A stretch of DNA of 64,000 nt from Phascolarctobacterium sp. Lineage in GTDB: Bacteria > Bacillota > Negativicutes > Acidaminococcales > Acidaminococcaceae. The position numbers and the translations under genes are program-made. This document shows, piece after piece, positions 52,935-61,520 of this stretch. The stretch is taken from positions 1 through 64,000 of the forward strand of contig JAHHUH010000005.1 in the NCBI GenBank assembly GCA_020024105.1, in the 5' to 3' direction. The first letter of the stretch is position 1, and each line of letters starts with the position of its first letter. Below the pieces are notes generated by a model. The model did no database searches. It was not told the DNA's origin and saw only the letters and a list, made by a program, of their open reading frames with translations.

Positions 52935-55469
52935 ATGTATATAGTTTATAATTTACTTTTAATCATTGTGTTTTTGGTCTTTGTTGTACCATATTACACT
53001 TACCGCCTCTTCACGGAAAAGGGCTTTGGCACCCGTTTTCGACAACAGGTATTTGGTGATGTGTACAAAAAAGAAATTGCTAAGGTCACCCAAAAGGATT
53101 GCGTCTGGATTCATGGCGCTTCCGTTGGCGAGATTGTGGCTACCAGTCCTCTGGTAAAGCAGATTCGCAAGGAAATGCCCAATCGTCCTATTCTGGTATC
53201 TGCCTTTACCGTAGGCGGCTTTAATATGGCAAAGCAGATTATTCCTGAAGCTGACGCCATTATCTTCTTCCCACTGGATTTGCCCTTTGTGGCAGCCTCC
53301 ATGGTAAAGCGTATCCATCCCGGTGTTTTCATGCCCGTAGAAACAGAGCTGTGGCCCAACTTTTTACGTGCTATCCGTGAGAGAAATATTCCTGTTATGA
53401 TGGTTAATGGCCGTATTTCGGAGAAATCCGTAAAGAACTACCGTTATTTGTATGGTATCTGGGATGATATTTTGAATACTGTCAGCCGCTTCTGCATGCA
53501 GTCCAGCATTGATGCGGATTATATTTCCAGCCTGGGAGCGGACGAAAATAAGATTTTTGTTACCGGTAATACTAAATTTGACCAGACCTATGCCCAGGTG
53601 ATGCCTGAGGATTTTGCCCAGTTTAAGGAGGAGCTGTGTCTAGGAAGCAGCTATCCCATCATTTTGGCCGGCTCCACCCATCCCGGTGAGGAAAAGGTGC
53701 TGCTGGAGGCTTTTGCCAAGGTGCGTAAGGAATATCCGGAGGCAAGGCTTTTGATTGCTCCCCGTAAGATTACCCGTGCCGAGGAACTTGCTAAGCTGGC
53801 CCATGGTAGCGGCTTTGAGGTGGGTTATCGTTCTAAGCTGCTGGCTAATCCGGCGGAGCGTCGTGCTTATCCGGTAATCGTATTAGATACCATTGGTGAG
53901 CTGGGCCGTATCTATGCCATTGGCGATATTGTTTTTGTAGGTGGTTCCATCAGCAAGACTGGTGGTCATAACGTACTGGAGCCTGCGGCTCATGGTAAGC
54001 CCATTATCGTAGGTCCCAATATGCAGAACTTTAAGGATTCCTTCTCCCTCCTGAGTAAGGTGGGTGCCTGCAAGATGGTAAATAACGCCAACGAGCTGGC
54101 TAAGGAGATGCTGGAGATTTTGGGGAATGAAGATCTCCGTCAAAGTATGGGCGCTGCCTCCCTACAGGTTATTCGGGAAAATCGTGGTGCCGATGTGCGG
54201 ACCATCAAGTACCTGAAGGAGCTGCTGGAGCAGACTACGGTACCTGCCCATGAATATCCTACCTATCCAGTTAATACAAGAAATTTACATGATAAGGGCG
54301 GCAGCGGCTTACGCCACAGCGACGCCATTATCCAATATGTTTATCAGATTGCCTATGGTCCGGATGCCTCCTTCTTTGGCTGGCTGCTGCTGGGCTTTTT
54401 GCGGGGCCTGTCCTATCTGTACGAGTTTGGCGTTGGTGCTAAGCTGTACTGCTATAAGATTGGCCTGAAACGGAAGGTTAAATTGCCCTGCTGCGTTATC
54501 TCCATCGGCAATATTACCGTAGGTGGTACGGGGAAGACTCCTACCGCTCAGAAGATGGCGGCCCTGGTCAAGGAACTGGGCTACCGGGTAGTAATCCTTA
54601 ACCGGGGCTACCGCTCCCACTGGGGCAAGGAAATAGGCGTGGTTTCTGATGGTCAGAAAATTTACATGACCGCCTATGAGGCTGGTGATGAGGCTTATCT
54701 GATGGCCAAGACCCTGCCAGGTATTCCCGTGGTTGTTGGTAAGAATCGTGCTATTACTGGTAAATATGCAGTAGAAAAGCTGCAGGCTGAGGTTATCATC
54801 ATGGATGACGGTTATCAGCATTGGCAGCTGGAGCGTGATTTAGACGTGGTCCTGGTGGATACGTTGAATATGTTTGGTAATGGCTGTGTACTGCCCCGTG
54901 GTATGCTGCGCGAGCCCTTGGAAAATTTAGATCGTGGCGATTTATTCCTGCTGACGAAAACGGATCAGAGCAGTATTTTGAGCAAGACGCAGCTGCGTAA
55001 GACCATCAGCAAGTATAATTCTACGGCTCCCATTGTAGAAAGTATTCATCATCCGAAGAATTTTGTAGAAATTGCTGATTGGTATAAGGGAATTAGTGAT
55101 CAGAGCTGTTGCCTGGATGATTTACAAGGTAAGAACGTTATGGTCTTTTCTGCAATCGGTAATCCTACCTCCTTTGAACAGACATTGTCCGGTATTGGTG
55201 TTAATATTTTAGAAGCTGTCCGCTATCCTGATCATCATGATTATGGTATGGTGGAGATGCAATATATTAGTGAACGGGCGAAAAAGTTAAATGCTGTTGC
55301 AGTTGTAACTACGGCTAAGGACGCAGTTAAAATACCGACAGAGTTTATTTATTCCTCCCGTGAGATTCCCTTGTATATTTTGAATATGGATATTCAGATT
55401 ACTGATGGCTTAGAAAAATTCGAACAATGCGTAATTAACGCAATTCAAAAGGAGCGCGAAAAGAAATGA
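52935..55469 (+). CDS. waaA-lpxK: Fused Kdo transferase (WaaA) and lipid A 4'-kinase (LpxK)
   Basis: An 844-residue two-enzyme protein. Residues about 1-435 are WaaA/KdtA, the Kdo transferase: N-terminal membrane anchor, HGASVGEIVATSP (near 55), FMPVETELWPNFLRA (near 133) and GGSISKTGGHNVLEPAA (near 335). A linker (about 436-455) follows. Residues about 456-844 are LpxK, the 4'-kinase: LGFLRGLSYLYEFGV helix, P-loop GNITVGGTGKTP (near 525), NRGYRSHWGKE and DDGYQHWQLERDLD. In E. coli LpxK acts just before WaaA, so the fusion joins successive steps. The frame is unbroken. Confidence 0.95.
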   Translation: MYIVYNLLLIIVFLVFVVPYYTYRLFTEKGFGTRFRQQVFGDVYKKEIAKVTQKDCVWIHGASVGEIVATSPLVKQIRKEMPNRPILVSAFTVGGFNMAKQIIPEADAIIFFPLDLPFVAASMVKRIHPGVFMPVETELWPNFLRAIRERNIPVMMVNGRISEKSVKNYRYLYGIWDDILNTVSRFCMQSSIDADYISSLGADENKIFVTGNTKFDQTYAQVMPEDFAQFKEELCLGSSYPIILAGSTHPGEEKVLLEAFAKVRKEYPEARLLIAPRKITRAEELAKLAHGSGFEVGYRSKLLANPAERRAYPVIVLDTIGELGRIYAIGDIVFVGGSISKTGGHNVLEPAAHGKPIIVGPNMQNFKDSFSLLSKVGACKMVNNANELAKEMLEILGNEDLRQSMGAASLQVIRENRGADVRTIKYLKELLEQTTVPAHEYPTYPVNTRNLHDKGGSGLRHSDAIIQYVYQIAYGPDASFFGWLLLGFLRGLSYLYEFGVGAKLYCYKIGLKRKVKLPCCVISIGNITVGGTGKTPTAQKMAALVKELGYRVVILNRGYRSHWGKEIGVVSDGQKIYMTAYEAGDEAYLMAKTLPGIPVVVGKNRAITGKYAVEKLQAEVIIMDDGYQHWQLERDLDVVLVDTLNMFGNGCVLPRGMLREPLENLDRGDLFLLTKTDQSSILSKTQLRKTISKYNSTAPIVESIHHPKNFVEIADWYKGISDQSCCLDDLQGKNVMVFSAIGNPTSFEQTLSGIGVNILEAVRYPDHHDYGMVEMQYISERAKKLNAVAVVTTAKDAVKIPTEFIYSSREIPLYILNMDIQITDGLEKFEQCVINAIQKEREKK

Positions 55470-56200
55470 AGGTTTTATGTGTAATTCCTGCCCGCTATGC
55501 ATCCACTCGACTGCCGGGCAAACCCCTGTCCCTAATTGCTGGGAAGCCCATGATCCAGCATGTTTATGAACGTGCCTGCCAGGCCCAGAGACCTGATGAA
55601 GTAGTTGTGGCTACGGATAATGAGCTGGTAGAGCAGGCTGTTACCGCCTTTGGTGGTAAGGCTATGATGACCTCTCCCGATCATCCCAGTGGTACCGACC
55701 GCCTGGCCGAGGTAGCATTGCAGTACCCTGATGTGGACGTTATCGTAAACGTTCAGGGCGATGAACCCATGATTCCGCCGGCAGTTATTGATGATCTGGC
55801 TCAATGCTTTGAGGTTGACCCTGAGCTGAATATGGCTACCATGAAGGTAAGAATGAAGGAGGAGGAATACGACGACCCCTCCGCTGTTAAGGTAGTAACT
55901 GACCAGAGCGGCTACGCTTTGTACTTTTCCCGGAGCCTGATGCCCTATCCTCGTAATAAACCGGAGGATTATAAGGTTTTCAAGCATGTGGGTATTTATG
56001 CTTATCGTCGTGATTTTCTTTTAAAATATGCTGCTCTTGCACCCACTCCCTTAGAAAGAGCAGAAAGCCTGGAGCAGCTACGTGCTTTGGAAAATGGCTA
56101 TAAAATTAAAGTTTTAGAAAGTGATTTCCATGGTATTGGCGTGGATACCCCGGAGGATTTGGCTGCAGTAAATGTCCTGTTTGCTAAAATGCAGGGCTAA
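55466..56200 (+). CDS. kdsB: CMP-Kdo synthetase
   Basis: Activates Kdo with CTP, giving the donor for WaaA. The 244-residue nucleotidyltransferase has IPARYASTRLPGKPL at the N-terminus, the HPSGTDRLAE motif near residue 75 and VNVQGDEPMIPP near 95. Its ATG overlaps the stop of the waaA-lpxK fusion (ATGA), so they are translated together. Confidence 0.97.
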   Translation: MKVLCVIPARYASTRLPGKPLSLIAGKPMIQHVYERACQAQRPDEVVVATDNELVEQAVTAFGGKAMMTSPDHPSGTDRLAEVALQYPDVDVIVNVQGDEPMIPPAVIDDLAQCFEVDPELNMATMKVRMKEEEYDDPSAVKVVTDQSGYALYFSRSLMPYPRNKPEDYKVFKHVGIYAYRRDFLLKYAALAPTPLERAESLEQLRALENGYKIKVLESDFHGIGVDTPEDLAAVNVLFAKMQG

Positions 56201-56221
56201 GCTTATTAAGGAGGTAATGTA

Positions 56222-57040
56222 ATGCATATAGTCAAGGTTGGTGATTATCAGGTTGGCCAAGGCCATCCTTTAATGTTAATGGCTGGTCCCTGTGTTTTAG
56301 AGGGCTACGAAAGAAGCTTGATGATTGGTCAGAGAACTAAGGCCATTTGTGAGGAGCTGGGCATTCCCTATGTTTTTAAGGCATCCTTTGATAAGGCTAA
56401 TCGTTCTTCTATTAACTCCTTTAGAGGACCCGGTATTGAAGAGGGCCTGAAAATTTTGGCCCAAATCAAAAAAGATTTAGGTGTACCTGTAGTTACCGAT
56501 ATTCATGAACCCTGGCATGCTGAAAAAGCTGCCGAGGTAGTAGATATTTTGCAGATTCCGGCTTTCCTCTGCCGTCAGACCGACCTGGTTTGTGCCGCAG
56601 CTAAAACCGGCAGAACTATTAATGTGAAAAAAGCACAATTCCTGGCACCCTGGGACATGCAGAACGTTATTACCAAGGTAGAGGAATGTGGTAATCATAA
56701 TTTATTATTGACCGAGCGTGGCAGCTCCTTTGGCTATAATACCCTGGTAACCGATATGCGTGGCCTGGCTATTATGCGTGAGCTAGGCTATCCCGTAGTT
56801 ATGGATGCTACCCATAGCGTACAAATCCCTGGTGGCAAGGGTACCTCCAGCGGCGGCCAGAGCCAGTATGTACCCCATATGGCTCGTGCAGCAGCTGCTG
56901 TCGGTATTGATGCCCTCTTCCTGGAGGTACATGACAATCCGGCTGAGGCATTATCCGATGGTCCCAATATGGTCAAATTGGATAATTTAAAGGCTCTGCT
57001 GCAGGATGTTTTGGCAATTGACAAAATCGTACGTGGTTAA
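56222..57040 (+). CDS. kdsA: Kdo-8-phosphate synthase
   Basis: Condenses arabinose 5-phosphate and PEP to Kdo-8-phosphate. The 272-residue TIM-barrel has MAGPCVLEG at residue 19, VFKASFDKANRSS near 57, TDIHEPWHAEKAAEV near 95 and DATHSVQIPGG near 197. The position after Cys in AGPCV and the later motifs decide metal-dependence, which I did not try to resolve. AAGGAGG precedes the ATG. Confidence 0.97.
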   Translation: MHIVKVGDYQVGQGHPLMLMAGPCVLEGYERSLMIGQRTKAICEELGIPYVFKASFDKANRSSINSFRGPGIEEGLKILAQIKKDLGVPVVTDIHEPWHAEKAAEVVDILQIPAFLCRQTDLVCAAAKTGRTINVKKAQFLAPWDMQNVITKVEECGNHNLLLTERGSSFGYNTLVTDMRGLAIMRELGYPVVMDATHSVQIPGGKGTSSGGQSQYVPHMARAAAAVGIDALFLEVHDNPAEALSDGPNMVKLDNLKALLQDVLAIDKIVRG

Positions 57041-57059
57041 GGGGAGGCTAGTTACTGAA

Positions 57060-58034
57060 ATGGAAACAACACTGACACATGCGCAAAAGGTTTTACGTAT
57101 GGAAGCGGAGGCTATTTTAGAATTACTTCCTCGCATTGATGAGAATTTTTTAGCGGCTGTGGACATGATTTTAGCCTGCCAGGGCCGTGCAGTTATTACA
57201 GGCATGGGTAAGTCCGGTATTATTGGCCGTAAAATGGCGGCTACCTTGGCCAGCACCGGTACCCCCTCCTTCTATTTACATCCGGCAGAGGGTATTCATG
57301 GTGACTTGGGCATGGTTACTTCCGAGGATGTGGTTATTGCCCTGTCCAATAGTGGTGAAACCGGTGAGGTTTTAAATATTTTGCCATCCCTGCGTCGCAT
57401 TGGTGCCAAGATTGTAGCAATGGTAGGTAATGCCGGCTCCACTTTGGCCAAAAATGCCGATGTCGTTCTGAACGTGGGGATTAGCAAGGAGGCGTGTCCT
57501 TTGGGTCTTGCACCTACCAGCAGCACTACGGCAGCCCTAGCCTATGGTGATGCTTTAGCCTTGACTCTATTGGAGAAAAGACATTTTACTGCTAACCAGT
57601 TTGCTATTTTCCATCCCGGTGGTTCCTTGGGGCGCAAGCTGCTTTTGACTGTGGGTAATATTATGCATGGTGGGGATGAGAATCCTGTTGTAAATGGTGC
57701 TACCACCGTACAGGAAGCACTTTTCGTTATTACAGATAAGGGTCTGGGTGCTGTTTCCGTAGTGGATATCGAGGGCAGGATGCTGGGTATACTTACTGAT
57801 GGTGATATCCGTCGTGGCTTGAGCAAGGGTGTGGATTTCTTAAAGCGTCCTGTTACTGAGCTGATGACCAGGGAGCCGAAAACTATTACGGAGAATAAGC
57901 TGGCAGCACAGGCTCTGCATATTATGGAAAGCAATAAACCCAAACCGATTACCGTATTGCCGGTTATTGATGCTGAAAATAAAGTTATCGGTCTGTTGCA
58001 TATGACTGATCTGGTAAGACAGGGTGTGGTTTAA
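57060..58034 (+). CDS. kdsD: Arabinose-5-phosphate isomerase (KdsD/GutQ family)
   Basis: Converts ribulose 5-phosphate to arabinose 5-phosphate, the precursor of Kdo. The 324-residue protein has an SIS domain (about 30-180; VITGMGKSGIIGRKMA, ALSNSGETGEVL, APTSSTTAALAYGDALA) and two CBS domains (about 205-324). The longer open frame from 57006 overlaps kdsA and is unlikely; GGGGAGG at 57041-57047 leads to ATG 57060. The preceding rpiB at the window start could supply the ribulose 5-phosphate pool. Confidence 0.95.
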   Translation: METTLTHAQKVLRMEAEAILELLPRIDENFLAAVDMILACQGRAVITGMGKSGIIGRKMAATLASTGTPSFYLHPAEGIHGDLGMVTSEDVVIALSNSGETGEVLNILPSLRRIGAKIVAMVGNAGSTLAKNADVVLNVGISKEACPLGLAPTSSTTAALAYGDALALTLLEKRHFTANQFAIFHPGGSLGRKLLLTVGNIMHGGDENPVVNGATTVQEALFVITDKGLGAVSVVDIEGRMLGILTDGDIRRGLSKGVDFLKRPVTELMTREPKTITENKLAAQALHIMESNKPKPITVLPVIDAENKVIGLLHMTDLVRQGVV

Positions 58035-58571
58035 GTGCAGAGTATTTTAAAAAAAATCAAATTATTAGCCCTGGATGTGGATGGCGTACTTACTGATGGC
58101 TCTATTAATATCGGTGCTGAGGGAGAATGCTTTAAGGGCTTTAATGCCAAGGATGGCCTGGGAATTAGCTGTGCTATGCGCAATGGGGTGCAGATAGCCA
58201 TTATTACAGGCCGCAGTAGCGCAATTATTCATCATCGTGCCCAGGAGCTGGGGATAACCCTGCTCCATGAGGGTGTGAAGGATAAATATGCCGAGCTGCA
58301 GAGCCTGGCCCAGGAGCTGGAGCTGCAGCCGGAGGAGGTTGCCTATATGGGTGACGATCTGAACGACCTGCCTGCTTTTCAGGCAGCAGGCGTGGCCTTG
58401 GCTCCAGCAGACGCTGTACCAGAGGTGGCAGCGTCTGCTGACTTTGTAATGCAGAGAAGGGGCGGCGCTGGCGCTGTGCGTGAAGCGATAGAAATGCTGT
58501 TGCGTGCACAGGATAAATGGGAGCAGATTGTGGCTGCTTATTTAGCATGTGGACAGGGAGATAGACAGTAA
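58035..58571 (+). CDS. kdsC: Kdo-8-phosphate phosphatase
   Basis: A HAD-superfamily phosphatase that releases Kdo. It is 178 residues long, without a cap domain, which is typical of KdsC. Catalytic motif I LALDVDGVLTDG (near residue 12), motif II ITGRSS (near 58) and motif IV MGDDLNDLPAF (near 108) are intact. It starts at GTG 58035 next to the kdsD stop. Confidence 0.96.
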   Translation: MQSILKKIKLLALDVDGVLTDGSINIGAEGECFKGFNAKDGLGISCAMRNGVQIAIITGRSSAIIHHRAQELGITLLHEGVKDKYAELQSLAQELELQPEEVAYMGDDLNDLPAFQAAGVALAPADAVPEVAASADFVMQRRGGAGAVREAIEMLLRAQDKWEQIVAAYLACGQGDRQ

Positions 58572-59464
58572 TGTGGTTATATTATTTGTTGAAAACTATT
58601 AGTAAAATAATATCCTCTTTACCCTATAGCCTAGTAGTTAAGCTGGGTAAGGGTTTGGGACATTTATATTATAGAATTGCCAAAAAGCAGAAAATACGTG
58701 CCGAAGCAACCATTAAGGAGCATCTGGGCTATGATGATGCTCGGGCAAAGGCAACGATTAAATCACTTTTTGTAAAATTGGGTATTACCTTTACGGAAAT
58801 TATGTATATGCCGGCTCTCAATAAGGAAAATATCAAGGAGCTGGTCAGCTTTGACCATCCGGAAATTCTCCATGAGGCCCTCAAGGAAGGTCATGGCGTA
58901 GTTATGCTGGCCTGCCATATGGATAACTGGGAATGGCTGGGTGCAGGTTTGGCCTTGAACGGCTTTCCCCTCAGTGCAGTGGAAAAGCCCCAGCCTAACC
59001 AGGTATACAGTGATTTTATGAATGAACTGCGTCGTGGTGTGGGTCAGGAAATCTTTTCCCGTGGTACCAGTGAAATTCTGGGCTGTGCCCGTGCTATGAA
59101 AAAAGGACGGATGCTGGGCTTAATTGCTGACCAAGACGGCGGCTATGATGGCATTTTCGTGCCTTTCTTAGGGCAGATGGCCTCTACTCCTAATGGTCCT
59201 GCATATTTTTCTCGTAAATTTAAGGCGCCTATTATTCCTATCTTCATTGTACGTAAGCCGGACGGCTATGGTCATCTGGCTCTGGTAAGGGAGCCGTTGC
59301 GTTATGAGGACACTGGTGACAAGAAGCAGGATGACTACAATGTAACCTTGAAGATGACCCAGGAAGTAGAAAAAATTATTCGTAAGTATCCGGATAACTG
59401 GCTTTGGTTCCAGCATCGTTGGAATACCCCGTATACACCTCAGGAGGAACAGCATGATAAATAA
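58571..59464 (+). CDS. lpxL: Lipid A late acyltransferase, LpxL/HtrB family (second copy)
   Basis: A second 297-residue member of the secondary acyltransferase family. The catalytic HX4E motif is CHMDNWEWLG (near residue 116), and the C-terminal WLWFQHRWN motif is present. It overlaps the kdsC stop by one base and overlaps lptC by 11 bases, so it is firmly in the kds-lpt operon. It differs clearly from the copy at 45.9 kb, suggesting that the two add different chains (LpxL/LpxM-like division). Confidence 0.9.
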   Translation: MWLYYLLKTISKIISSLPYSLVVKLGKGLGHLYYRIAKKQKIRAEATIKEHLGYDDARAKATIKSLFVKLGITFTEIMYMPALNKENIKELVSFDHPEILHEALKEGHGVVMLACHMDNWEWLGAGLALNGFPLSAVEKPQPNQVYSDFMNELRRGVGQEIFSRGTSEILGCARAMKKGRMLGLIADQDGGYDGIFVPFLGQMASTPNGPAYFSRKFKAPIIPIFIVRKPDGYGHLALVREPLRYEDTGDKKQDDYNVTLKMTQEVEKIIRKYPDNWLWFQHRWNTPYTPQEEQHDK

Positions 59465-60011
59465 AAAGGCAGTTGCTGCCATCTGTGGCGGTCTCGTGGT
59501 GGCAGGAGGGATTATTTCCTGGCTGCTCTATGGTGGCGAGGTATCTACCAATGTGGATTTTGGCAATGATATCAAGGGAAAAATTAATGCCTCCCTTAAA
59601 GATAGCGTCATCCAACGCGAGAAGGATGGTGTTAAGCTATGGGAATTTAAGGTGGGAGAAGTGGTAAACGATAAACTTACCGGAACGGCCTCTCTCAAGA
59701 ATATTAGCGGTAAGCTTTATCGAGAGGATAACACCTACTGGGAGCTGTATGCTGATGCAGGCTCCTTGAAGCTGGATTCCAATGATTTTATCCTGGAAGG
59801 GAATGTCAAGGCAGTTCTTTCTGATGGAACCGGCTTGTTAACCATGGATAAGATTTATTGGGAGCATAAGGCTGATAAAATTATAGCTGAGGGTAAGGTA
59901 AAGCTGCGCAAGGATGACTGGTCTGCCAGCGCCGATAAGCTTACCACCACCAGTGCATTAAAGGCTGTAGCCATGCAGGGGCAGGCTATGGTTAAGAAAG
60001 GTGACGAATAG
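59454..60011 (+). CDS. lptC: LPS transport protein LptC
   Basis: A bitopic inner-membrane protein that passes LPS from LptB2FG to LptA. The 185 residues contain one N-terminal helix (about 5-24), then a beta-jellyroll region with LPS-transport repeats (DNTYWELYADAGSLKLDSNDFILEG, GLLTMDKIYWEHKADKIIAEGKVKL). It is flanked by the acyltransferase and lptA, the standard lpt order. Confidence 0.93.
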   Translation: MINKKAVAAICGGLVVAGGIISWLLYGGEVSTNVDFGNDIKGKINASLKDSVIQREKDGVKLWEFKVGEVVNDKLTGTASLKNISGKLYREDNTYWELYADAGSLKLDSNDFILEGNVKAVLSDGTGLLTMDKIYWEHKADKIIAEGKVKLRKDDWSASADKLTTTSALKAVAMQGQAMVKKGDE

Positions 60012-60016
60012 ATAGT

Positions 60017-60760
60017 ATGATTATGAAAAAATTTTTCTTGGCATTAGCAGCTGCTCTGTTAACCATTGGGATGACGGCTACTGCTCTGGCAGCAGGTACC
60101 TTTAGCGTAAAGGCTGATGAGCTGCAGTACGATTTGGAAACAGGACAGGGCATTGCTAAAGGTCATGTTATCGTCGTGCAGGATGGCTCAAGGGCTACTG
60201 CCGATTATGCAGAATTTAACAGTAAGTCTAAAACTGGTCTTTTTACTGGTAATGTCCTGTTGGAAAAGGACGGTGGTAACGTAACCTGCCAAAAGCTGCA
60301 GATTAATGGTGAAAATAATTTTTCTGCCCATGGTGACGCAGTAGTAAAGCATGGTGGTAGAACTCTGCAGGCAGATAGGATTGATTATGATAAGGCTGAG
60401 GGTTATGCTACTACTTTAGGCAGCTGGGCACGTCTGATTGACGTGGATGGCAGTACCATGGATGCCGAAAGGATTGATTATCGGTTACAGGAAAACGTAG
60501 CTAGAGCCTATGGTGGTGTAAAAATTGCCAGTGAGGCCCGCAATTTACAGGCTTCTGCAGACCAGGTCATTTATGAAACTAAAGCTGGTGGCCGCCTGGA
60601 GCTGATTGGTAATGCCAGGGCTGTCCAAAATGGTAATTCTGTGGAAGGCGATAAGCTGTGTCTGTTGAATAATACTGTAGCTCAGATTGAAGGCGGGGTA
60701 AAAATTATTTATCTGCCGGAAAAGGAGCAGGCAAAGCAGACAACAGCACAAGTGGCCTAG
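60017..60760 (+). CDS. lptA: LPS transport periplasmic protein LptA (OstA-like)
   Basis: Forms the periplasmic bridge that carries LPS to the outer membrane. The 247-residue protein has a signal peptide ending ALAAG and repeated jellyroll motifs (FSVKADELQYDLETGQGIAKGHV, LFTGNVLLEKDGGNVTCQKL, LQADRIDYDKAEGYATT). It is somewhat longer than E. coli LptA (185), with an extra repeat. ATG 60017 and 60023 are both possible starts. Confidence 0.93.
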   Translation: MIMKKFFLALAAALLTIGMTATALAAGTFSVKADELQYDLETGQGIAKGHVIVVQDGSRATADYAEFNSKSKTGLFTGNVLLEKDGGNVTCQKLQINGENNFSAHGDAVVKHGGRTLQADRIDYDKAEGYATTLGSWARLIDVDGSTMDAERIDYRLQENVARAYGGVKIASEARNLQASADQVIYETKAGGRLELIGNARAVQNGNSVEGDKLCLLNNTVAQIEGGVKIIYLPEKEQAKQTTAQVA

Positions 60761-60788
60761 CCTGAAAAGCTGAGGGAGGGCTATCTAA

Positions 60789-61508
60789 GTGATTATAAGA
60801 ACAGAGAATTTGGTAAAAACATATGGTGAGCGCAATGTCGTAAATGGGGTCAGCGTTGAGGTGGAGCAGGGGGCAATTGTAGGACTTTTAGGCCCCAATG
60901 GTGCAGGTAAAACCACTACCTTTTACATGATTGTCGGCATTGAAAAGCCTAATAGCGGTACTGTTACCCTGGATGGTAGGGATATTTCCAAATTAGCCAT
61001 GTTTGAGCGGGCCCAGGCCGGTATCGGCTACCTGCCCCAGGAGGCTTCCATTTTTAGTAAGCTGACCGTGGAGGAAAACATAGAGGCTATTTTAGAAACT
61101 ACCTCTCTGAGCAGGGAGGAGCAGAGGGTTAAGATGAACGCTCTGATTGAGGAATTCCATATCGACCATATCCGCAAGAGTAAGGGCAGTGCCCTTTCCG
61201 GTGGTGAACGCCGTCGTGTAGAAATTGCCCGTGCTTTGGCAACGGACCCGGCTTTTATTTTACTGGATGAGCCCTTTGCCGGTATTGACCCCATTGCTGT
61301 GGCCGATATCCAGGGGATGATTGCACATCTGGCCCAGCGTGGCATCGGCGTACTGATTACCGACCACAATGTACGCGAAACCTTGAGTATTGTAGACAAG
61401 GCCTATATTTTGGCTGAGGGTAAGATTTTATTACAGGGGGATAGTGCTACTATTGCCAATGACCCCATCGCTCGTAAATATTACCTGGGCGATAATTTTA
61501 GTATGTAG
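60789..61508 (+). CDS. lptB: LPS transport ATPase LptB
   Basis: The cytoplasmic ATPase that powers LPS extraction. It has 239 residues with Walker A GPNGAGKTT (near residue 36), signature ALSGGERRRVEIARAL (near 134) and Walker B FILLDEPFAGIDP; the FAGIDP form is typical of LptB. It starts at GTG 60789 after GGAGGG. Confidence 0.97.
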   Translation: MIIRTENLVKTYGERNVVNGVSVEVEQGAIVGLLGPNGAGKTTTFYMIVGIEKPNSGTVTLDGRDISKLAMFERAQAGIGYLPQEASIFSKLTVEENIEAILETTSLSREEQRVKMNALIEEFHIDHIRKSKGSALSGGERRRVEIARALATDPAFILLDEPFAGIDPIAVADIQGMIAHLAQRGIGVLITDHNVRETLSIVDKAYILAEGKILLQGDSATIANDPIARKYYLGDNFSM

Positions 61509-61520
61509 GAGGAAGAAAGA

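Noticed and set aside
57006..57059. Extended kdsD start overlapping kdsA
   Set aside because: The extra codons lie in the kdsA coding end and add residues not typical of KdsD; ATG 57060 follows a GGGGAGG site.
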